Assembly: GCF_051106095.1 (NCBI RefSeq)
Contig: NC_135786.1
Span: forward strand, 214,341,001-214,405,000
Direction: 5' to 3'
Source: Pogona vitticeps
Lineage: Eukaryota; Chordata; Lepidosauria; Squamata; Agamidae
Length of the DNA: 64,000 nucleotides
The notes beneath the pieces are model-generated. The model did no database searches, had not been told where the DNA came from, and saw only the letters and a list, made by a program, of their open reading frames with translations. Positions 43,251 to 53,105 of this stretch are shown piece by piece. The position numbers and the translations under genes are program-made. Each line of letters opens with the position of its first letter. Position 1 is the first letter of the stretch.

Positions 43251-44394
43251 TATATTCGTTGTAGAAGATTATAACAAATTGGAGGTGTTGCAAAAAATGA
43301 AGAAAAGAAAGGAACCACACACATCCCAGCATGCTCTGAGCTGAAATGTGACAGAAAGTGAACAACAGATGCAATTTAGAAACAGGAGAATCTGAAAACA
43401 GAGGCACTCTGTGGAAGGAAGCAACCTGGAATGCAGTAATATAAAAAGCTTTGATCCCCCTCTGACAGACAGGAAACTTGTTAAGAAAGATCAGAACAAG
43501 ACACATCTTTATGTGTATAACCCAATGAATTAATGCATGAGGAATGCCATACCTTGAATGGTGGAGTGCAAGAGGCAAGACTGCCCCTCTGGTCATATTC
43601 TTCCTATTGTGTTGCTCACCCTGAGCACTATCACTGCCAAGACGGTGGCCCAGCTTGTATAAAGTAGCACCCCAAATCCTGCAGTGCTATCCTGTGTCTG
43701 GAGCCATACGAAAGAGGTTACATCTGATGGTGCTGGGAGAGAGGTAGTCATCCGGAGTAGTGGTGCTAGTTCTGGTTCTCTTGCCATATGAAGCACAGAA
43801 ATAGTTAGAACATTTCATTTCATTTCCGTAAAAAGAAAAAAAAATGTTATATCCCGTCTTCTGGTGCTCTCTCCTTCTATAAAGCTATAACAAAGAAATT
43901 TGTTCTGGCTTTGTTTCCAGATATGAGACCAGCTTTATAGCTGCACTGAAAAGATAAGGAAGTAAAGGTCAAGCAGGATAATTCTGATCTATTGTTTTTT
44001 TTAAATGGAAATGCTATATTTCCAAAATGGCCATGCTGTTTTTAAAGTGACAACAGTCAGCCGACCGAAACAAATATGCAAAGCTCTCTAACAGTTTTTA
44101 ATTAACAATGTTAATAAACATGCCCTGCTTCCATATGCCACAGTGTGCATGAACCAATCAAGCCGCAGAAGCTTGGCAAGTCTTTTAGGGCACTTAATTG
44201 TGTGGACTTTTATTGCCTTCATGCTAGCCATGCTTATCATGTGTCACAAATGCAAATCCCAACAGGCAAACTGGTCTCTCTACAGGCAAATTCTTGTACT
44301 TTCAGACACAAATAACCCCCATGATGCAGCTGCGTCCATGGAGTAGAGGACAGACAGAGTATTGGCAGGACTTATGAATAGGGACTTGCCACTA
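43251..44394. other. unassigned sequence
   Basis: Minus frames at 43240-43796 have no recognisable domain. Nothing else seen. Confidence 0.4.
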
Positions 44395-44698
44395 CCCTGT
44401 TTCCCCGAAAATAAGACAGGGTCTTATATTAATTTTTGCTCCAAAAAAAGCATTAGGGCTTATTTTCAGGGAATGTTTTATTTATTCATGCACAACAATC
44501 TACATTTATTCAAATATTGTCATGTTGTCTTCTTCTGGTTGTGTCAGAGTATAAAATTTACAGGCCTGAGCAGAACAAATGTACTAATGAGCAGCCATGA
44601 TGTTCAGGTGTGTCAAAATGCTGAGTCACTGTGACTCAGGAGGGCTGGCTCAAAGATGATGCAACATCTGTGTTGATTGGACACAGCCAGATGCATAA

Positions 44699-44774
44699 GT
44701 GTGTGTGTGTGTGTGTGTGCGTGTGTGCGTGCGTGTGCGTGCGTGCGCGCGCGCGCGCGCGCGCATGTGTGTGT
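44699..44774. repeat. (TG)n/(CG)n purine-pyrimidine array
   Basis: About 38 alternating units, beginning as TG repeats and passing to a run of GC/CG at 44746-44764, inside the Copia LTR. Alternating CG of this length is rare because CpG decays, so it may be recent. Confidence 0.92.
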
Positions 44775-44795
44775 GGACTGTGCAGAGAAGATGTA

Positions 44796-45208
44796 CAATG
44801 GTGCATCGCTTGATGATGTTAATCCGTTCCAGCAAAATCGCTGTAGAGCGAAATCATCGTCAAGCAAAATTAAAAAGCCCATTGAAATGCATTGAAAACC
44901 GTTCAATGCATTCCAATGGGCGAAATACCTGCTCGTCCAGTGAAGATCCATTTTCAGGTACCCGTAAAGTGAAGAATCCGTCCCTAACACAGCGAGGAGC
45001 CATTTTGCACAGCGGGCGGCCATTTTGAAACCCGACAATCAGCTGTTTTCTGATCGCGAAAAATAGATTCCCAAAGCAGGGAACTGATCATCGTAAAGCG
45101 TTTTTTCCCATAGGAACATCGTTTTGGGATCGCAAAAGCAATTGCAAAAACCTAATCGTCAAGCGGATTTGTCGTTTAACGAGGTAATCATTAAGTAAAG
45201 CACCACTG
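44796..45208 (+). mobile_element. Tigger-type MITE inside the Copia LTR
   Basis: It begins CAATGGTGCATCGCTTGATG and ends TTAAGTAAAGCACCACTG, flanked by TA on both sides. The inside has 'ttcaatgcattccaatgggc' and two 'gccatttt' words, like 2304. It has 413 bp and no transposase. Confidence 0.85.
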
Positions 45209-45809
45209 TATTCCTGCTATTCTGATGAATTCATGGTGTCATGCTGTCACTCTGTATACTTGTAAATATCCTGTAAATACACATCTGGTGGTGGAAGAAG
45301 CTGATCGTGTTTGTGTGAGTCATTTTGCCACAAGGACCTTGAAGTTACTCTGCTAAATTTCCGCATGTTCACGCACTAACAAGGGGGTATGGGCCCAGCG
45401 ACGTGCCCTGTGAAGACCGGCCTGGGCAAAGAATGTTGGTGAGTACCAGTGGGTGCCACTATAGCGGATGGAGGAAGAGTTGGAGGTCCTGGAAGGTGGG
45501 AGTTCTGATATTGAGAGCCCAGGAGGAGATAGAAAACGGAGAACTGAAAGCAGAGCCACCAGCATGCAGGCGTTTGCGGGAACTAGCATGGGAGGTTTTC
45601 CCCTGACAGGATTAAACGAGAGAAATTACCAGACGTGGTCCGTCAAAGCTGAAATGCTATTAAGGAGGGAGGATGCCCTGCACAATGATGGAGGGCAGGG
45701 TTTCACTTAACTGGGGCTTATAGTTGGGGTAGGGCTTATATTATGAGCATCCTGAAAAATCATACTAGGGCTTATTTTCGGGTTAGGTCTTATTTTCAGG
45801 GAAACAGGG

Positions 45810-46431
45810 CAGTTGGATGATGCTTTCATGCCAACAGACTTGTACCGTTTCAGAGGTTACTTCCTGCACCAGACTGTATCCCTGGAGATATTTTGCATAT
45901 ATCATTTTAGAATTTTTGAACAGGGGCCATGTATTCTTCAGTATTTTCTTCTTCAATAATAAGCATTTGTCCTCTAATGATACATGTTTCAGACCTAAAC
46001 TGCACACCCATCCTACCAAGCAGTTACAATTAGTGTCTGTGTGTTTTAAGTTGTTTGAAATATGTAAACCATCTTTCTGCCAAGGACACCAAGAGGACTG
46101 AAATAAACATAGAACCAACAAGATGCTACAATAAAAAGTAACTCTAGCTCTTTAGGTGGAATTCACTATTGCTGCACAATCATCATGACTCCAGAGGAAT
46201 GCTATCCACTATCCACTGGAAGCCACTTACCCTTAAAAGTGACGGAAGGTCAGGCAAGATTTTTTTAATGCACTAATGTGCCAATACAGTCCCATAGAAT
46301 CTGTAGCAAAGATGAGCACAACTTGTTTTTCCCATAATGATAGGGTGGGGGAAAAGTCACCCATAAAAAAATAAATGCTATGACTATTGCTATCACTCAT
46401 AATAGAAACTTAGAAAAATGGGAAAGGATGG
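45810..46431. other. unassigned sequence
   Basis: Nothing recognised. Frames at 45783-46121 overlap on the two strands. Confidence 0.4.
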
Positions 46432-46832
46432 AACTCTCTCCCATACGAGACCAGGCTGGCCCCATCTTTGCTTTCTCTTCAGGCAAGCCTTCCCTCAGTA
46501 ATCTCGCTACCTGTATGTCATTTTTAGATGGATTGTAATTGTGTTTTCCATTTTTGGGTTTTCCCTTTCTCAGGGTGACTTTTCCCCCCTCTCTTTTTAA
46601 TATTTATATATATTTGTTCTAGCCTTAATAGTGCCTTTTAATAATGTCAGATGCCTTTTTATGCTCATTGTTCATTGTTCTTAGTTTTAAACACTGTATT
46701 GTCTTTTGATGCTGTTAATCACCATTGCATACTCATTTTTCTAAATTTTAAATATTCTCTCTCAATGTTGTAAGCCACCTTGGGTCTTTTTAGTGGAGTA
46801 AAACTATTTTAAATAAATACATGAATAAATAA
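46432..46832 (+). mobile_element. L2-type LINE 3' UTR
   Basis: It starts with a worn C-terminus ('aggcaagccttccctcagt', for the 'LF..AF' block) and continues with a T-rich 3' UTR. The end 'gttgtaagccaccttgggtc' and 'aaactattttaaataaatac' is the usual L2-type terminus. Confidence 0.7.
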
Positions 46833-47621
46833 GTGTTTCAGAGATGCCAGGTATTTTGAATATCTTGAACACTCTTGTCCTTCAATACATGTGCTGTTTC
46901 TTCTAGCCACTCAGGCTGTCTTGCAAAGCGTTTTTGCACATAGAACGCACAGCATTGTATAAATGCAGCCATTTTTCCTGCTGTTGGAGGAAAGGTCCAG
47001 GCCAAGCAGGTGACAAGGGAGATGGCATAAGAGGCAGGACTTTTCATTCATGGTGCAAGTGGCACACAAGGAGACCCATTCTCCGCCTTCTTAGTTAGGA
47101 TTGTCAGCTCTCATGACACCGGATTAAGTCTCAGGAAATTGCTGTGTTTCTTTGGTTCTTCAGGGGGTGAGAGAAATCTCAAGACAAGCAGCATGGCAGA
47201 GGAAGAAAGCATGATTCTTGTACGTGACATGGTTTTAAAGCCTGGGCACTAATCTCCACTGCTTTCCAGCTTGCACCACAGTGCATTTTGCCATCTGCTT
47301 GGCTGCCAAGCAGATGTTTGCATGGATGCCTTGCTGAGTTTTTTTTCCCTGGGCTTTCTTTTTGTCTTCTCACCACATGGCCTGGGGGTGGAGCCTAGGG
47401 GTGGGACTTTCTGCTTTAAAAGAGCGTGTCCCAGGACTCTGGACCCTTTTCCCTAGGAAGCTGGGCTGAGGGCGAAGGCCAGGTATGTTTGCATGGAAAG
47501 TCTCAAATTCTATCTCTGGCCTTAATATGGTAAATAGGAAAGCCAATTAGATTTGCATAAGCCTGGGAGGCAGGAAAGTTTTAAGTGTCAGATCATACTT
47601 CTGCACTATTAAAGAGCAGGC
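46833..47621. other. unassigned sequence
   Basis: Nothing recognised. Confidence 0.4.
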
Positions 47622-47995
47622 CAGGTAGGTGGGGCTCGTCAGCCATGGAAGGCAGCCCATCTAGGAGAAGGAAAACTCCGATTTCAAACCTCCACTGCCT
47701 TGTGGCTATATCGACTCATGGAAAAGGCTTCAGGAGTTAACCTCGAGGCAAAATCCGGAGCTGGAGTCCTGAAGGCAGCATGTGTCGTTCTGCCAACTCC
47801 TGCGACATTGCTGGAACCAGTTGTATTGGCTCTTGCCTTTCCATTGGACCATTTCAGCAATGTGGAGAGGGGGGATCTGCTGCTTGGGTAACAACCTATC
47901 CTCCATATTACCTTACCCGGGCTTCATGCTCTGGAGAGGACACTCCTTGATTCAGAGCATGTTACCATAGTCTCTCGAGACTGAAGGATGCCTAT
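47622..47995 (+). mobile_element. non-autonomous retroposon sharing a LINE 3' tail, second copy
   Basis: Nearly the same as 3060-3437, and it shows the full 'cactgccttgtggctatatcg' stretch that is altered in the first copy. It ends 'catagtctctcgagactgaa' plus 'ggatgcctatg', the tail of the RTE-like LINE. No clear target duplication is seen. Open frames at 47700-47970 are parallel to those at 3217-3400 in the first copy, but they lack a start context or domain and break in different places, so I do not call a gene. Confidence 0.75.
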
Positions 47996-48344
47996 GCTGG
48001 CTGCCAAAATACCTGGCTTTCCTTCCACTCCACTCATGGTTGCCATATTACCTGAATGGCTGGCTCTATCTAGATTCTGGGCTCAGTTTCCACAAACGTC
48101 TGGAAGAGAAACACCCTCCTCTTTTGCTTGCCTGGACTCCATGATATTTAATAAGGATCTCTGTCTGTGACAAAAAGCCTCGTCTCAGGTTCCGAAGTCT
48201 CAGTGAAAGGAATACTAGTGACCTGGCAATAATAGAGTGGATATTGACGAGCTGGCTCTTTTGACAGATACTTGGTCCAGAACAAAATTTTGCAAGGGTA
48301 TGGAACATCTTTCAGTTGGAAAGCTAAATTCAGTTTAGCCGACA

Positions 48345-48450
48345 GAGTGCTGTCCTCTGAAGATGCCGGCCACAGAGACTGGCGAAACGTTAGGAAGAAC
48401 AACCTTCAGAACACGGCCAAAGAGCCCGAAAACCCCCACAACAACCCTTA
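48345..48450 (+). mobile_element. Penelope-like element terminal fragment
   Basis: The fragment carries the hammerhead-like fold at 48353-48395 and then 'aacaaccttcagaacacggc' and 'caaagagcccgaaaaccc'. The same words occur in both arms of the insert at 52719. I know this repeat as abundant in lizards and attribute it to the pseudo-LTR of a PLE, although no coding part is attached here. Confidence 0.6.
48353..48395 (+). ncRNA. hammerhead ribozyme motif (type I, PLE-like)
   Basis: Order along the strand: stem I 5' strand TCCT (48353-48356); core CTGAAGA (48357-48363); one unpaired T; helix II GCCGG (48365-48369) with CTGGC (48379-48383) around a 9-nt loop; GAAA (48384-48387); then CGTT, in which ACGT (48387-48390) is palindromic as in hammerheads that act as dimers; T (48391) as the cleavage residue H17; and stem I 3' strand AGGA (48392-48395), fully complementary to TCCT. 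All conserved core bases (C3, U4, G5, A6, G8, A9, G12, A13, A14) are present. The one departure from the textbook fold is the extra base between A9 and helix II. Activity is not known. Confidence 0.6.
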
Positions 48451-50384
48451 AATTCAGTTTCTTAACAGTTCTTGGGAGTGGGCAGAGACAAAGACAAAAG
48501 GGTGCAACCAAAATTACTAGCATATTTTGGCTGAAAAATATTTCTGCCTGCAATGGGCTTGAGGACAAGGCTTTTCGAACATTTAGACTGGGGAAAAATC
48601 CAAACAAAAGCTGGAAATGACCAAACAATGGTGTTGGGAGGAAGAGAGCAAAGCCCTCTTGCAAAGTCCAGAGGGACGGATTCACCATCAAGATCTGTTT
48701 TTTACATTCCAGGGATGTACAGTAATATTAATTGTTGCTGAACACATCATAGTTATGGATCTGGTGCTTTTGGCACCTTTTCAAAACATTTTTTCTTAGA
48801 AAATATTATTAATGTCAACTGCCTCAGTATTCTGTTGTTTATGATGTTAAAAGGAGGCAGCTAGCTGGATAGCCCATTGAGGATGTGGTCCCACTGGCAA
48901 TAAGAATCACGGTTAAATTGATTTATCATTTCCTGGGCACATGACATATGGGTGAAATTGATTTATATGGACTACAAAGTGAGTTTTTTTTTTCCAGCTA
49001 ACTGGCAAGGGCTTTTTAAAATACCTAAATAGATTCAGTTAAATGTGGTTTTGTGGATGTGGATGCTGCTGTCATTTTAATTTGTGCCTATGTATATTTT
49101 GGATAGCAGGGGCATCACTGTTTTTCCTTTTAATTTTTCTGTATTCTTTCATAAAACGTTTATCGCTGCATCACTTCATCAGTGCTTTCAACATTACAAC
49201 CACCTCTCGTGTTCTCTCCATTTGGATGATGAAGGAGCAATCAGAGCAGCAGAAGACCAGTGGGTGCAGGGCTAGTGCAAGGGGTGAACTGCATGACATT
49301 GCCCCCCCCCCCAAAGCAGTATCCAGGAGAACAGTGGAGGGTCTGAGGCTCCAGCTTTGGCTCCCTTCCTGCTGAAGCCACTGGACACCAGTCTTCAGAA
49401 ATGCCTTTTCCCTGAGTTTACTCTTCTCAAGTTCAGCTACAGCTGAATGCCTATGTGCCAGGTGTTTACTGTTGCTAACAGATGGAATTGTTCCTTGGAA
49501 TATTTAATTCATAGCAGAATGTGCAGCTCCCGCTCTGTGCAATCCAGCTCTCATCCGATGATGATGATATAAATAAACAAAGAAATACACAAAGAAAAAC
49601 AAAAATCATGTCCATCAAAATACCTGATAAATTAGTTCAGCAGTCTGGACTACAGACATATTCAGTGAATCATCATCTTCCCCAGGAGTAAATAAATTCA
49701 GATTAAGCCAAACTTGATTGAACCCTGCTGAAGTTTGGCACAGGGGACAGAATGGATCAGTCTGAAATCTCACATTAGGAACACATAATCTCATAAGATT
49801 TATGACTGTTATTGCTCACCACATATGTTTCTAGGTTACTGTTTGCTGTGCTAAGGATGGGATGCTCAGAGTTTATAAAGGTTTCCCAGTTGTTCTATAC
49901 TTTAAGCTCTTTAAAGGCATGTGTACTTTGCTTAAGCTCACATACTTTCAGAAGTGAAAAGCAAACTTCAACCTTTGTCACATTCTTGATTCCCAGTCTT
50001 TCTATGTTTATATCCCTGGCCTTTAATTCACAAGACATTTGGATCAGGATTGTTGTAAACAGGTTTTTTTGGAGTGAAAACATTCAACTTTAATAGTAAG
50101 TATCCTTTGCACCTGAAGTTTCTTTATATCTCATTTCCGATTGCCAGATTCAAGAACTTGGGGTCCTTCCACTTGAGGCTTCGTTCATGAGTCCAGATAA
50201 CGTCATCCTCTCCTTGTTCCCCTCTGGTGTTTTCCCACCAATTCTTCTATATTTTTTTCTTACCGGACATTTCTGTTACAGAGAGAAAGACAGAATAACT
50301 ACACAGAATGACCTTTAACTGGTAACATTTGGAGCCTTCCATCTGCAAACACACTATGAGATGACCTTAAAGCATTTTTGCAGG
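48451..50384. other. unassigned sequence
   Basis: Poly-C run at 49303-49312. Nothing recognisable as a gene or mobile element. Confidence 0.4.
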
Positions 50385-50500
50385 AATTCTGGAGACCGCT
50401 TCTTCAGATGAAAAGGCTGCAGTCCACAAAGTTTATGCCAAATAAAACCTGTTCGTCTTTAAGGTACCATAAGACTCTTTGTTGGTATACTATTGTAGTT
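50385..50500 (+). mobile_element. Penelope-like element 3' end
   Basis: 'gctgcagtccacaaagtttatgcc', then 'tcgtctttaaggtaccataag' and 'actctttgttgg'. The order is the same as at 1926 and 7515. The hammerhead-like core is worn (CAGATGA for CTGAAGA). Confidence 0.65.
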
Positions 50501-52127
50501 CCCTCTGCCTCCCAGTGAAACTCTCCCCTAGATGAATTGACTAGACCCAAAGTTCTTTTCTTCGAAGAGGTCTGGAAAGAAATTTCAGCAAAGGAGAGAG
50601 ACAAAGCACTCTAGAGAGGGAATGCTGGAAACATACTGCTACTGGGTGTGTGTACATGTCAATTTTAAAATAAAGACATCTTTATTAAAGTGTATATATT
50701 TCATACCAAGAAAAATGTGCACGAGCATCCAAACAAATACAGATTGCAATCAGTTGTACCTGCTTGAGATTGTTTGAACTGCCTGAGTGTGTGATAATGC
50801 ATATTCATCCCCCACACAAATGTAGAATAGTAGGATATATATGGTCAGCCCAAGATGTTGGCCATTTGCAGTCTTTTTGCATTTTCTGCTGGATTATTTC
50901 CTATTTCAATCTTAGCCCTTTTTGGTCTTTAATAAAGATGTCTTCCACATCAAAGCAATGTCTCTGAAGAGGAGAGACTGATGCTATCCACAGAGGCTCT
51001 GAACACAGGCTAGAATCCCAGTATTCCCTTGTATTGCACACGGAGTACACATACCAATCATGTCTGCTTTTCAGACATGTGGCTTTCGAGTCTTTAAAAT
51101 GGTGTCAGAGAAAGCTGTGTACTATGATTCTTTCCTCATGTAAGGAGCACACTAGCCTCCTTAGAACCTGAATAGGATTTCTTATGTTTTGCCTATTGGA
51201 ATAACACCCAGGAACCTGCAAGTACGCCTAATTAGGCAGATTATTAGCACTGGAACAAATAAAATGAAAGTATGACCATCAAACAACATGGAAACTTCAG
51301 AACTGGAACAAAGTGATATCACATCCCTGGATTTTGGGATGAGGTTTTCCCCATCGGTTCAGACCACAAGCTGTCATCATGTGAACAGTGTCAAATCATC
51401 CACTATGTGTACCAACAATACACACATGGAAAGGACTTGTACATGGAAGGGACAGTCCAAAGAGACCTTCAAGTACATTTAGCTAGCCATGAGAGGCTAG
51501 TGAGAAAGCATTAAGGGTGGTAAGGATGGAAAGTGCTGGCCACAGCTACTTGACGAAGAGTTAAACTAACTGATAAATGGTACGTGTGTTCCCCAGAATT
51601 GTTGCTTTTCCTCCTGAAGCAGATTTTCTTCAAAGACGTGCTTGCAAAGCAGAATTTAAAATTAAACCCTTGTTTACCTTTGAGGGACCAATCACAAAAA
51701 TAAAAAATAAAAAAACACAGTCTGAAGGATGCATATAGATGCCAGCTTCATACAGAAAATTTTGTTATGGTAAGGAGATATAGTATGGTATGTACCAATA
51801 TTCCCCTATGTACGCAGTGCTTAAGCTGCTACTAGACACTGAATAGATGCTAGAGGTTACTAGAGGGGGAAGAATCAGCTGTTAGAAACTGGCAGGAACT
51901 CGATTTGTATGATGAAAGTATGAATTATTTACCCCAGATATTCGGGTGTGAGAAATTCAAGGACAATAAGCATTATCCAGCCTAGATGGTCCCAGCATTG
52001 ATGCCAAATGCTGCTATCCTTTGATGTCTGGTTTTCTTATTAATTTCTTCATTAGTGAAATGCTCTGCTCTTATTGTATCAGTTAGTGAAATATAAATAT
52101 AGAGAAAGTTGGCTGTACATAGAGTTA
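50501..52127. other. unassigned sequence
   Basis: Nothing recognised. 51100-51290 is repeat-free and mixed in composition. Confidence 0.4.
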
Positions 52128-53105
52128 TAATCAAAAAATGTTCAACCCCCGTTGCAAATCAGTTTATTGTTCAAATTTACAAACTTTCAGCTGTTTATAT
52201 CAAACAAATCAAACAAAAGCAATTGAAGTAGCTCAACACAATGAATGCTTCAGGTGGTTCCCCCAAATTCAACTGAAAATGCAACTTTTAATGAATTCTG
52301 TTGTCTTAAAATTAGTCAACCTCTTCATGGCAAAGCATCTTTAGTACTTAGTAGAGCACTCTTTTGCTGTTATGACTTGCTGCAAATGAGATGCAGAACC
52401 AGACACCAGTGGTCCTGAGGAGTCTTATCCCTTTCCTCATGACCAATGGCCTCCAGTTCAGTAATATTCTTGGTTTTGCATGCTGCAACTGCCTTCTTCA
52501 AATCCCACCAAATTTTTTGTGGGGTTCAAGTGAGGTGACTTTGATGGCCACTGTAGAATCTTCCAGGACTTCTTCTGAACCAAGCCTTGGTGGAGTTTGT
52601 GGTATGCTTGGGATCATTGTCCTATTGATAGATCCAATGATGCCCAAGCTTCAGCTTCCTCATAGACAGCATGACATTTTCTTCTAGGATTTCCTGATAC
52701 TTCAATGAATCCATCTTGTGTATTCTCGAAGGCTTTCACTGCCAGGATCTGATGGTTGTTGTAAGTCTTTCGGGCTGTTTGGCCATGTTCTGAAGGTTTT
52801 TCTTCCTAATGTTTTCTTCCTAACTTTAGGAAGAAAAACCTTCAGAACACAGCCGAACAGCCTGAAAAACCTACAACAACAATTCATCTTGTCTTCCACA
52901 TCCTGCAGGGTTCCAGTGCCAGAAGATGCAAAGCAGCCCCAGAGCATCATCAAGCCATCACCATGCTTAATTGCAGATAGAGTGTTCTTTTCAGTGTATG
53001 CTTCATTCTTCTTCCTCCAGACATACTGCTGATCCATCAGATCCAAGACAATCTCTGCAAACATTACTATAAGCGTACTGACTAGTCTGATCCTAAGATA
53101 AAGGA
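52128..53105 (-). mobile_element. Tc1-like transposon, transposase C-terminal half
   Basis: The minus strand encodes 'QQYVWRKKNEAYTEKNTLSA', 'IKHGDGLMMLWGCFASSGTG', then after an insert 'DSLKYQEILEENVM', 'DNDPKHT', 'PQKIWWDLKKAVAACKTKNI', in the order of vertebrate Tc1 transposases. The second catalytic Asp block is intact but preceded by a stop (Q to stop). The third catalytic site (family 'LNPIE.LW') reads with K in place of E and a stop in place of N, so it is dead. The N-terminal DNA-binding region and the first Asp are missing. At the low-coordinate end, the terminal repeat region 'ttgaacattttttgatt' (minus) remains; the other end is absent. Confidence 0.88.
52719..52880. mobile_element. 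snap-back Penelope-like insert within Tc1
   Basis: Two arms of the PLE end seen at 48392-48450 lie head to head: antisense 'ttcgggctgtttggccatgt' on the left, sense 'aaaaccttcagaacacagcc' on the right. They meet near 52800-52830 at repeated 'cttcct/aggaag' words. The insert is flanked by an 11-bp duplication, AATCCATCTTG (52708-52718) and AATTCATCTTG (52881-52891), with one mismatch. It splits the Tc1 transposase between 'LQDVEDKM' and 'DSLKYQ', so it is younger than the Tc1. Confidence 0.8.

Larger units (their letters stand above)
44542..45677 (+). mobile_element. Ty1/copia retrotransposon fossil, 5' portion
   Basis: Parts present are an LTR of about 430 bp net (44542 to about 45381, starting TGTCAGAG, ending near CTAACA, carrying a Tigger-type MITE and a TG/CG array), then a primer site, then the start of gag. 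The primer site TATGGGCCCAGC (45389-45400) is complementary to the anticodon arm of initiator tRNA-Met, the half-tRNA priming known from Drosophila copia. The gag frame from 45468 contains 'LTGLNERNYQTWSVKAEMLL', the usual N-terminal block of Copia Gag (the L.G.NY..W...M...L signature). The element is incomplete and long dead. Age: younger than the MITE it entered and older than the MITE inside it. Confidence 0.8.
44395..45809 (+). mobile_element. TA-flanked MITE split by a Copia fossil
   Basis: The left 147 bp (44395-44541) and the right 132 bp (about 45678-45809) match the two parts of the intact copy at 42477 in the same orientation. Left flank TA is at 44393-44394; the right flank reads CA. 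The 1.1 kb between them is the Copia-derived piece, which in turn holds a Tigger-type MITE. This gives three layers of insertion in clear order. Confidence 0.88.

Noticed and set aside
43593-43796. Minus-strand 67-codon frame as a small membrane protein
   Set aside because: No family resemblance, no context, and composition like the surrounding non-coding DNA.
44613-45038. Frames with HTHAR or RARA runs
   Set aside because: Translation of the TG/CG array and the Tigger-type MITE in a Copia LTR.
47700-47970. Gene inside the short retroposon
   Set aside because: The frames are not kept in the same form in the sister copy at 3060-3437 and show no domain.
49303-49312. Poly-C run as a C-tract regulatory element
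   Set aside because: Isolated homopolymer; similar C or G runs occur in several places of the window by chance or slippage.
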